Below, one piece after another: positions 1-5,167 of a DNA stretch of 6,963 nt. Source of the stretch: an uncultured Atopobiaceae bacterium (GTDB lineage Bacteria > Actinomycetota > Coriobacteriia > Coriobacteriales > Atopobiaceae). A program made the position numbers and the translations under genes. The DNA is taken from assembly GCA_900770865.1 (NCBI GenBank), contig CAAGLU010000255.1, forward strand, positions 1 to 6,963, in the 5' to 3' direction. The notes beneath the pieces were generated by a model. The model worked only from the letters and a program-made list of their open reading frames with translations, searched no databases and was not told the DNA's origin. Position 1 is the stretch's first letter. Every line of letters starts with the position of its first letter.

Positions 1-105
1 AAGCCGGGCGACGCCCCCGAGGCACGCTTCCACCTGGGCGAGGATGGCAAGGCTACGGTCTACGCCTACTGCAACCTCCACGGCCTCTGGAAGGCCGAGC
101 TCTAG
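1..105 (+). CDS. Superoxide reductase (desulfoferrodoxin/neelaredoxin family), C-terminal fragment
   Basis: Only the last 34 codons and the TAG stop (103-105) are in the window; the start lies upstream. The fragment opens with KPGDAPEA and ends CNLHGLWKAEL, which closely matches the C-terminus of desulfoferrodoxin as I remember it (LKPGDAPEAEF ... YCNLHGHWKAEA). In that family the Cys and the His three residues later are the axial Cys and an equatorial His ligand of the square-pyramidal catalytic iron (center II). Here they are Cys24 and His27 of the fragment (codons 70-72 and 79-81). The enzyme reduces superoxide to hydrogen peroxide in the cytoplasm without making oxygen, typical of anaerobes. 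Whether the N-terminal rubredoxin-like center I domain is present (desulfoferrodoxin) or absent (neelaredoxin) cannot be seen. A strong terminator follows 34 bases after the stop, so this gene ends its transcription unit. Confidence 0.9.
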   Translation, partial: KPGDAPEARFHLGEDGKATVYAYCNLHGLWKAEL

Positions 106-139
106 GCCAAGCGAGCTTCTCAACCGCGCTACGGTTCGT

Positions 140-179
140 CGTGCCGCCCTGGCAGTGCCGGGGCGGCACGCTTCTCTTT
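140..179 (+). terminator. Intrinsic terminator after the superoxide reductase gene
   Basis: Bases 140-149 (CGTGCCGCCC) pair perfectly with 161-170 (GGGCGGCACG). Inside them a U-G pair (150/160) and GGC/GCC (151-153/157-159) extend the hairpin to about 14 bp with a three-base AGT loop. The downstream tract CTTCTCTTT (171-179) is pyrimidine-rich though not pure T. Position and shape fit a Rho-independent terminator that separates the superoxide reductase gene from the NadE-like gene. Confidence 0.88.
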
Positions 180-206
180 GGGTGGTGCGTGTAAGCTGGG
201 CGGGGA

Positions 207-212
207 TACAAT
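207..212 (+). promoter_or_regulatory. Candidate -10 element for the NadE-like gene
   Basis: TACAAT lies 36 bases before the ATG at 249, downstream of the terminator, where a promoter is needed. It matches five of six bases of the sigma-70 -10 consensus. I see no convincing -35 hexamer at 16-18 bases upstream (184-189 is GGTGCG), and no TGn extension, so this is a weak call. A purine-rich ribosome-binding site, GGGGAAGG (234-241), follows, seven bases before the start codon. Confidence 0.4.
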
Positions 213-248
213 CGAAAGCAGGTCACGGGAGTAGGGGAAGGTCCAAGC

Positions 249-2159
249 ATGAAGATCGCGGTTGCCCAGATGAGGACCACGGCAGGCGAGCTCGAGCGCA
301 CCACAGAGCGCATGATCGAGTACGCAAAGAGAGCAGCAAACGAGAAGGCCCAACTTGTGGTGTTCCCAGCCGCCGCCCTCATGGGTATATGGCCCCTCGA
401 TTCGCCCAGCCAAGAGGGGCTCTTACTCGACCTTGCGGAGTCCCTGGTGAAGATTGCTGACGAGGCTCCATGCCCCTGCATCGTGCCGGTTGTCTCAGAT
501 GTTGACGGACGGCCTGCTCCAGAGACGATTCTCGTCCATGATGGCAAGATTACGCCGCTCAAGCTCTCGGCAATGATGCGCTCGTCCCTTGCGTACCAGG
601 TTCCTCAGCGTTTCCAGGAAGGCGAAGAGGGCAGAGGCCCCGCGTCCGACCTTGCCGTCTTCGAGCTTGATGGCGTCCGCTTTGGGCTCGCCCTCTCCTT
701 TGACGATTTGGATGACTTTGACACCTATGACTTTGACCTCGATGTGCTGCTGTACCTTGACAGCTGCGGATTTGTCTTGGACGACCCCTCGTCCGGCATG
801 GGTATGGCCATCACCGAGAGCCGCTTCATAGATGACGCTGAGGCAACGGGTGCCTGGATTGTGGGGGTGGGGTCGCTCGGAACCTACGGCGCGCAGGTAT
901 GTATTGGCGGGAGCTTTGTCCTCACCTCCTGGGGCGAGCTTGCTGCCCAGGCGGCATCGTTCGATGAGGACTTTCTTGTCGTAGACGTCAACCCAGACTA
1001 CGGCGGGCCGCTCGATCACCCGCTTACCCCCGAGGTCTTCGACCGCCCGCTCGTGGGCTGGAACGCGCTCGTGCAGGGGCTCTCGGAGACCCTTGACCAG
1101 ATGGGCTTCACCCAGGCCGCCGTGCTTGTGGATGGCACGCTTGACTCGAGTGCCGTGGCCACCCTGGCCACCGACGCCCTTGGCCCCACCAACGTCCACG
1201 CCCTGCTCGTGACCGGAGCCAATGACAAGCTTGACGCATCTGCCCGTAAACTCGTCGAGAACCTCAGGCTGCCCGTCCGCGAGCTCCCCATGGCGGCGCT
1301 CTCCCCGGACCGCGCGATTGCTGCGGACCTCGCAAAGGCGCACCTGGTAGCTCTGGCGCGCGAGGAGGGGGCCATGCCGCTCTCGAACCTCGACAAGACC
1401 GCGATGGCACTCGAGACCATGGCCGGCATGCTTGCACCCGCGGGGCTTGCCCCACTGGGAGACGTCTATCGCTCCGCTGTGCTCGAGCTAGTGCACACCA
1501 GAAACACCATATCGCCGGTCATCTCGCGCGACTCCCGCCATGCCTTTGAGGTGCCCGCCATCCCAGGAATCGAGGAATGCGGTCCTACACCCGAGCAGCG
1601 GTTGGCGTTCGTCGACTACGTGCTTGCAAGCCACATCGAGTGGGCGCGCTCCCTCTCCGATATCGCCGATGCCGAGGGACATCCCCAGGTGGTCTCGGCC
1701 ATCCTCGACCGCCTGGCTACGTGCCAGCCTGGCCGTATGGCCTCCTGCTTGGTTATCGTGATGTCCACTTGCACGCTCGACGATGCGCCTTGGCCTCTGG
1801 GTATGGCATGGCGCGACCGTCCGCGTACCAAGGCGGAGCGCGCAGGCAAGCTGATGGGAAGCTCGGTCTCGCTAGGTGAGGACGTTGACGAGGCAATTGC
1901 CAAACGCTCCTCTTCGGAGACTGAGGGTGAGCGACAGACGCGAGCTGCCGAGGAGGCACGCAAGGCCGCTGCGGAGAAGCGCGATCCAGGGCAGGACATG
2001 CGTGGGGTTGTCAACCTCCTACGAGACTTGTCTCTCACAGGTGGGCTTGCCGCCGACCAGCCAGACGGCCGCGGCGGAAGGCACGGCCAGGGCGGCCGCC
2101 CCGGCCGTGGCGGAATGCCCGGCTACGGCTCCGACTGGCGTACCTTCTCGGAGAACTGA
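249..2159 (+). CDS. NadE-like protein: degenerate glutamine-dependent NAD+ synthetase paralogue (probable pseudoenzyme)
   Basis: The 636-residue protein follows the plan of glutamine-dependent NAD+ synthetase. Residues 1-250 are a nitrilase/glutaminase-like domain (MKIAVAQMRT, LVVFP at 36-40, GGSFV at 220-224). Residues 262-425 are a synthetase-like domain (ALVQGL at 273-278, DSSAVATLATDALG at 299-312, LAPLGDVYRSAVLEL at 400-414). In the family, the glutaminase uses Glu-Lys-Cys and the synthetase an SGGxDS pyrophosphate loop. Here the Glu of FPE is Ala41, the Cys of CED is Ser150 within SFDD, and the loop reads DGTLDS (295-300). The TGNKSE motif is replaced by SNLDKT (379-384). The Lys position is unclear: Lys105 is near, but an ungapped alignment gives Ser107. 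NAD synthesis from this protein is therefore doubtful. Residues 553-580 are charged and probably helical; 605-628 are Gly/Arg-rich with RGG-type motifs. The frame is intact, so it does not look like decaying sequence. ATG 249 is chosen because it has a ribosome-binding site and begins the nitrilase strand directly. Its role is unknown; a diverged active enzyme is possible. Confidence 0.8.
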   Translation: MKIAVAQMRTTAGELERTTERMIEYAKRAANEKAQLVVFPAAALMGIWPLDSPSQEGLLLDLAESLVKIADEAPCPCIVPVVSDVDGRPAPETILVHDGKITPLKLSAMMRSSLAYQVPQRFQEGEEGRGPASDLAVFELDGVRFGLALSFDDLDDFDTYDFDLDVLLYLDSCGFVLDDPSSGMGMAITESRFIDDAEATGAWIVGVGSLGTYGAQVCIGGSFVLTSWGELAAQAASFDEDFLVVDVNPDYGGPLDHPLTPEVFDRPLVGWNALVQGLSETLDQMGFTQAAVLVDGTLDSSAVATLATDALGPTNVHALLVTGANDKLDASARKLVENLRLPVRELPMAALSPDRAIAADLAKAHLVALAREEGAMPLSNLDKTAMALETMAGMLAPAGLAPLGDVYRSAVLELVHTRNTISPVISRDSRHAFEVPAIPGIEECGPTPEQRLAFVDYVLASHIEWARSLSDIADAEGHPQVVSAILDRLATCQPGRMASCLVIVMSTCTLDDAPWPLGMAWRDRPRTKAERAGKLMGSSVSLGEDVDEAIAKRSSSETEGERQTRAAEEARKAAAEKRDPGQDMRGVVNLLRDLSLTGGLAADQPDGRGGRHGQGGRPGRGGMPGYGSDWRTFSEN

Positions 2160-2181
2160 GAATGCCCTTCCCTTGGACGCG

Positions 2182-2190
2182 TGGTATGCT
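2182..2190 (+). promoter_or_regulatory. Extended -10 promoter of the ruvCAB operon
   Basis: TGGTATGCT is an extended -10 element (TGn plus TATGCT, four of six to consensus). A start of transcription about seven bases downstream would fall near 2197, on the edge of the LexA box, ideal for repression. The region 17 bases upstream (2162-2167) is not a good -35, which extended -10 promoters can tolerate. An alternative is TTGGAC (2173-2178) with TAGAAC (2195-2200) at 16-base spacing; this would put the -10 inside the operator. Confidence 0.5.
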
Positions 2191-2194
2191 AGAC

Positions 2195-2210
2195 TAGAAC
2201 GAACGTTCTA
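2195..2210 (+). promoter_or_regulatory. LexA-binding SOS box in front of ruvC
   Basis: The sequence TAGAACGAACGTTCTA has perfect six-base arms (TAGAAC / GTTCTA) around a four-base centre. Its core GAAC-GAAC-GTTC fits the Gram-positive LexA consensus GAACRNRYGTTC at every position. It lies 29 bases upstream of the ruvC start and directly downstream of the extended -10. LexA bound here should block initiation, and RecA-stimulated LexA cleavage after DNA damage should release the operon. ruv genes are known SOS targets in E. coli (ruvAB) and mycobacteria (ruvC). The lexA gene itself is not in this window. Confidence 0.9.
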
Positions 2211-2222
2211 ACAATTCCACGC

Positions 2223-2241
2223 AAGGGGGTGTCACCGCTTG
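2223..2241 (+). promoter_or_regulatory. Ribosome-binding site and TTG start of ruvC
   Basis: AAGGGGG (2223-2229) stands nine bases before a TTG codon at 2239-2241. No ATG or GTG in frame lies between the SOS box and the conserved residues. The protein needs this start to keep the IILGIDPG strand carrying catalytic Asp7. The rare start codon may keep RuvC output low relative to RuvA and RuvB. Confidence 0.8.
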
Positions 2242-2892
2242 ATCATCCTGGGCATAGATCCCGGTCTTGCCAATACAGGCTGGGGTGTGGTTGAGACGCG
2301 CGGGTCCGTGTGCAGGGCACGCGCGTACGGCTGCGTCTCCACCTCCTCGTCTGAGTCCATCGATCGGCGCCTGGGAAAGATATACGAGGGCATCTCCAAG
2401 GCTATTGAGACGTACGCGCCCAGCCAGCTTGCCATAGAGAAAATCTTCTTTGGAGAGAACTCCCGCTCCGCGCTTGCAACGGCGCACGCTCGTGGCGCAG
2501 CCCTTGTCGCAGCGGCAGAGGCAGGACTCGAGCTGGGGGAGTACACGCCTATGCAGATCAAGCAGGCGGTGGTGGGTACGGGATCTGCGGACAAACGCCA
2601 GGTCATCTTCATGGTGAGGAACATCCTTGCCCTCGATCACGATCCGCGTCCAGACCACTGCGCAGACGCCTTGGCTGCAGCCATCTGCCACGCCAACCTT
2701 ACGCGCACGCAGCGACTCACTCGCGAGGGCGCTTCCGTGCAGGTCTTCGAGCAGGAGAGGGCACAGGAGGAGCTTGACGCTGCCGCGGCACGCAGCGTCA
2801 CGGCGGCTGCTACGGCGGCGCGTCTCGCGGGCGCCCGAGGAGAGGCATCCCCGCTTGGTCATGTCAGGCAGAGCAGGAGGAACACCCAATGA
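2239..2892 (+). CDS. ruvC: RuvC Holliday junction endonuclease
   Basis: RuvC is the dimeric, metal-dependent nuclease that cuts Holliday junctions symmetrically after RuvAB branch migration in recombinational repair. The RNase H-like fold is evident from IILGIDPGLANTGWG (2-16), LAIEKIFFGENSRSA (64-78) and CADALAAAICH (141-151). The expected catalytic residues are Asp7, Glu67, His140 and Asp143. His at the third position matches Thermus RuvC, where E. coli has Asp, so it is not a defect. At 217 residues it is longer than E. coli RuvC (173). The excess is an Ala/Arg-rich, probably flexible tail after about residue 160. It starts at TTG, and its stop overlaps the ruvA start as ATGA (2889-2892), indicating translational coupling. 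It is first in the LexA-controlled operon. Confidence 0.97.
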   Translation: MIILGIDPGLANTGWGVVETRGSVCRARAYGCVSTSSSESIDRRLGKIYEGISKAIETYAPSQLAIEKIFFGENSRSALATAHARGAALVAAAEAGLELGEYTPMQIKQAVVGTGSADKRQVIFMVRNILALDHDPRPDHCADALAAAICHANLTRTQRLTREGASVQVFEQERAQEELDAAAARSVTAAATAARLAGARGEASPLGHVRQSRRNTQ

Positions 2893-3521
2893 TCGTGCAG
2901 CTCACGGGCACCCTCGTCGAGGTACTGCCCTCGCATGTGGTCATCGACGTAGGTGGCGTTGGCTATGAGCTGGGCGTCTCGGCTACCACGGCAGCGTCGC
3001 TGCCAGCGGTGGGGGAGGCTGGCGTCACCGTGCTCACACGCATGCTCGTGAAGGAGAATGCCGTCGAGCTCTACGGCTTTTCCACGCGCGAGGAGCGCGC
3101 CGTGTTCGACAAACTCGTTGCGGTTTCCGGTGTGGGGCCAAAGCTCGCGCTTGCAGTTCTCTCCACGTTCTCACCGGCAACGCTTGCAACCATCGTGACC
3201 CTTCAGGACGAAGGACGCATGGCACAGGTGCCGGGCGTGGGGCGCAAGAAGGCCCAGCGGCTCCTTGTCGAGCTGCAGGACGTCTTTGCCAAGGATGCGA
3301 CTCTACGGGGGCTTGTGGGTATGAGCGAGCCCTCCACCCGACAGTCCAAGGTGCCAGATACCTCGCAGTCCGTCACCGAGGAGGCAACTGCCGCGCTTCT
3401 CTCTATGGGCTTCTCGCCGCAGGAGGCTGAGCTTGCCCTTGACGGTCATGAGGAGGCAGGTGCTGTGACGGTCGAGAAGGCCATCCAGTTTGCGCTTAAG
3501 AGGATCGGGGGCAACCTGTGA
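2889..3521 (+). CDS. ruvA: RuvA Holliday junction-binding subunit
   Basis: RuvA tetramers hold the Holliday junction in a square-planar form and load RuvB rings. All three domains are visible in 210 residues: an OB-fold (about 1-65, MIVQLTGTLVEV and VGGVGYEL), two helix-hairpin-helix motifs (SGVGPK at 80-85 and PGVGRK at 115-120), and a C-terminal RuvB-contacting domain (about 162-206, EEATAALLSMGF). Between the last two lies the usual flexible linker. The acidic pin that in E. coli is Glu55-Asp56 aligns with Glu56-Asn57, so one acidic residue is kept. A strong AGGAGG (2875-2880) sits eight bases before the ATG, inside the end of ruvC. The stop overlaps the GTG of ruvB. Confidence 0.97.
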   Translation: MIVQLTGTLVEVLPSHVVIDVGGVGYELGVSATTAASLPAVGEAGVTVLTRMLVKENAVELYGFSTREERAVFDKLVAVSGVGPKLALAVLSTFSPATLATIVTLQDEGRMAQVPGVGRKKAQRLLVELQDVFAKDATLRGLVGMSEPSTRQSKVPDTSQSVTEEATAALLSMGFSPQEAELALDGHEEAGAVTVEKAIQFALKRIGGNL

Positions 3522-4585
3522 CGTGGGAAGCTCAGGAGGAGGACCTCTTCGACGACGTTCCAGGCTCTGGCAATGGTCATGGAGGGCTACGTCCCGTGAC
3601 AGGCGAGCTCACGGCAGACGACCTCGACGTTGACCGCAGTCTTCGCCCTACCACGCTCGACGAGTACTGTGGCCAGGAGCGCGTTCGCGACAACCTCCGC
3701 GTGCTCATTGCGGCGGCCAAGGACCGCCATGAGACGCTTGACCATGTGCTCTTCTCTGGCCCTCCCGGCTTGGGAAAGACCACGCTTGCCAACGTGGTTG
3801 CCAACGAGATGGGCGCGCGTCTGCGTACCACCTCGGGGCCGGCAATCGCCCGTACCGGAGACCTTGCTGCCATCCTCACTAACCTCGAGGAGGGCGATGT
3901 CCTCTTTGTGGACGAGATACACCGCCTCAACCACCAGGTCGAGGAGGTCCTCTATCCCGCCATGGAGGACTTCTTCCTCGACATTGTCATCGGCAAGGGG
4001 CCTGCCGCGCGCTCCATCCGCCTTGACGTTCCGCACTTCACGCTCATTGGCGCAACTACGCGCACGGGGCTTCTTACGGGGCCGCTGCGCGACCGCTTTG
4101 GCATCTCGTACCGTCTTGACTACTACACCGTCGACGAGCTCAAGCGCATTGTCCAGCGGTCTGCGGCCATCCTTGGTGTCGAGATAGACGAGCAAGGTGC
4201 AGCAGAGATCGCCTCGCGCTCACGCGGTACGCCGCGTCTGGCAAACCGCCTGCTCAAACGCGTGCGCGACTACGCCCAGGTGAGGGCTGGCGGTGCCATC
4301 ACGTGGGAGGTTGCAGCCGAGGCGCTCTCGTTCTTCGAGATAGACGAGATGGGCCTCGACTGGATGGACAAGAAGATCCTCACGGCGCTCACGAGCACCT
4401 TCAGGGGGCGCCCCGTGGGGCTCACCACCATCGCCTCTGCGGTGGGGGAGGACCCATCCACCCTCGAGGATGTCTATGAGCCGTATCTCCTGCAGCGCGG
4501 CCTTATCGTTCGTACACCGCAGGGACGTCAGGCTACTCCCGCCGCGTTCGAGCACCTTGGGGTGCCACTGCCGCCGCAGCGCTAG
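3518..4585 (+). CDS. ruvB: RuvB branch-migration ATPase
   Basis: RuvB is the AAA+ hexameric motor that drives branch migration of Holliday junctions with RuvA. Its 355 residues show Walker A GPPGLGKT (81-88), Walker B LFVDEIH (129-135), sensor 1 GATTR (178-182), the PLRDRFG motif with the presumed arginine finger Arg191, sensor 2 GTPR (237-240) and a C-terminal winged-helix DNA-binding domain (about 270-345, ending LIVRTPQGRQAT). The N-terminus has about 18 acidic and Gly-rich residues more than E. coli RuvB (336 residues). The GTG start at 3518 is chosen for the GTGA overlap with the ruvA stop and for GGGGG (3507-3511) six bases upstream. A later in-frame GTG at 3596 has no good ribosome-binding site. 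Confidence 0.97.
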   Translation: MTWEAQEEDLFDDVPGSGNGHGGLRPVTGELTADDLDVDRSLRPTTLDEYCGQERVRDNLRVLIAAAKDRHETLDHVLFSGPPGLGKTTLANVVANEMGARLRTTSGPAIARTGDLAAILTNLEEGDVLFVDEIHRLNHQVEEVLYPAMEDFFLDIVIGKGPAARSIRLDVPHFTLIGATTRTGLLTGPLRDRFGISYRLDYYTVDELKRIVQRSAAILGVEIDEQGAAEIASRSRGTPRLANRLLKRVRDYAQVRAGGAITWEVAAEALSFFEIDEMGLDWMDKKILTALTSTFRGRPVGLTTIASAVGEDPSTLEDVYEPYLLQRGLIVRTPQGRQATPAAFEHLGVPLPPQR

Positions 4586-4624
4586 AATCAAGGACGCGGT
4601 AGAGTTTGCAGAGAGGATGGCACC

Positions 4625-5038
4625 ATGCTAGAGAGGGACTACATCACAGAGCTCATCTCGCAGTTCGTCGAGGCGGTAACAAGGGCGCTGAAGCTTGCTG
4701 TCGAGAAGGGCGACCCCGCCTCCTGTCAGGAGGTCGAGCAGCAGGTCGCAGACCTTATTGACCTCGATGTCCAGACGGCCATGGCCCTCTCGCCGGATTC
4801 GCTCGTCACCATGCTCGTGCTCTCCGGCATGGGAGACTCGGTTGCTGCCTATGCTTGCTATGCGCTCGACCGTGTTTCTCGCGTGTATGAGGAACAGGGC
4901 AACGATGACCTTGCCGGCCTTCGCCGCCTGCAGGCCAAGGCGGTGGCAGAGAGCTTTGGCTGCGACCTTTCGACGCCTCCTGAGGAGCTTGCTGCCCTTG
5001 ACGCCGAGCTCTTTGGCTCTGCAGACAAGGACTCCTAG
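4625..5038 (+). CDS. Small helical protein, DUF6483-like, downstream of ruvB
   Basis: The 137-residue soluble protein has no signal peptide or membrane segment. It opens MLERDYITELISQFVEAV, which resembles the start of the DUF6483 group of Firmicutes and Actinobacteria (recognised from memory, moderate certainty). The rest reads as a set of amphipathic helices, possibly TPR-like: 15-28, 34-58, 59-66, 72-91, 94-113 and 119-132. No catalytic motif is apparent. The start is supported by AGAGG (4612-4616), eight bases upstream. It begins 39 bases after the ruvB stop with no terminator between, so it may be co-transcribed with ruvCAB and share SOS control. A separate weak promoter in the gap cannot be excluded. 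Its function is unknown. Confidence 0.8.
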   Translation: MLERDYITELISQFVEAVTRALKLAVEKGDPASCQEVEQQVADLIDLDVQTAMALSPDSLVTMLVLSGMGDSVAAYACYALDRVSRVYEEQGNDDLAGLRRLQAKAVAESFGCDLSTPPEELAALDAELFGSADKDS

Positions 5039-5041
5039 TCT

Positions 5042-5069
5042 CACCTGGGCATCCTTGCGGTGCTGTTTT
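5042..5069 (+). terminator. Possible weak terminator after the DUF6483-like gene
   Basis: CACC (5042-5045) pairs with GGTG (5059-5062), and GCA (5049-5051) with TGC (5056-5058) around a TCCT loop; a three-base bulge lies on the left side. A short T run (CTGTTTT, 5063-5069) follows. The position right after the stop at 5038 is right for the end of the ruv unit, but the stem is short and bulged, so it may be chance. Confidence 0.3.
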
Positions 5070-5090
5070 GGTGTTCATCGTCTTACAAGC

Positions 5091-5142
5091 GCCTAACATA
5101 TTGAACATTCAGTTTACCTTTGGCATACTGAAGCCTAACAAA
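5091..5142 (+). repeat. Paired direct repeat GCCTAACA flanking the licCA-like promoter
   Basis: GCCTAACATA (5091-5100) and GCCTAACAAA (5133-5142) match at nine of ten positions and are 42 bases apart, four helical turns of B-DNA. The first copy abuts the -35 hexamer (5101) and the second covers the expected transcription start. This is a typical arrangement for paired repressor sites, possibly with looping. The regulator is unknown; the winged helix at the N-terminus of the downstream protein is one candidate. A shorter inverted pair, TTCAG (5108-5112) and CTGAA (5128-5132), lies between them. Confidence 0.45.
5101..5129 (+). promoter_or_regulatory. Sigma-70-type promoter of the HTH-LicC-LicA fusion gene
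   Basis: TTGAAC (5101-5106) serves as -35 and CATACT (5124-5129) as -10, at the ideal 17-base spacing. The -10 is preceded by TGG (5121-5123), making it an extended -10. Transcription would start about 5136, leaving a leader of roughly 30 bases before the ATG at 5168. The surrounding gap is clearly AT-richer than the flanking genes, as expected for a promoter. Confidence 0.65.
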
Positions 5143-5152
5143 CTAGGTTTTT
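5131..5152 (+). other. Small hairpin with T run in the leader of the fusion gene
   Basis: AAGCCTA (5131-5137) can pair with TAGGTTT (5144-5150), with one G-U pair, around the loop ACAAAC; a T run extends to 5152. It overlaps the second GCCTAACA repeat and the predicted transcription start. The stem is too weak for a confident terminator. It may be only a by-product of operator symmetry (CCTA/TAGG). Confidence 0.25.
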
Positions 5153-5167
5153 CTCGCCGGAGGTTCT

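Noticed and set aside
495..1343. Long open frame of 282 codons on the - strand inside the NadE-like gene
   Set aside because: It lies fully antisense to a gene with clear family similarity, has no recognisable domain, and such frames are common opposite GC-rich coding sequence with few stops.
2090..2101. GC-rich palindrome GGGCGGCCGCCC near the end of the NadE-like gene
   Set aside because: It has no T tract and sits in codons for Gly/Arg repeats. It is best explained by GGC/CGC codon use, not by a terminator or operator.
2655..2667. Apparent loss of the third catalytic Asp of RuvC (His140)
   Set aside because: Thermus RuvC has His at this position and is active, so this is a known variant.
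2194..2889. 231-codon frame on the - strand opposite ruvC
   Set aside because: It is antisense to an unmistakable ruvC, has a Cys/Arg-rich composition typical of shadow frames, and contains no motif.
3054..3062. Change of the second acidic-pin residue of RuvA to Asn (Glu56-Asn57)
   Set aside because: One acidic residue is kept and the position is likely variable among RuvA proteins; alone it is not evidence of altered function.
3596..3598. Alternative GTG start for ruvB
   Set aside because: It has no ribosome-binding site at a proper distance, and the upstream GTG gives the tight GTGA overlap with ruvA.
3587..4195. 202-codon frame on the - strand opposite ruvB
   Set aside because: It is antisense to conserved AAA+ motifs of ruvB and has no family resemblance.
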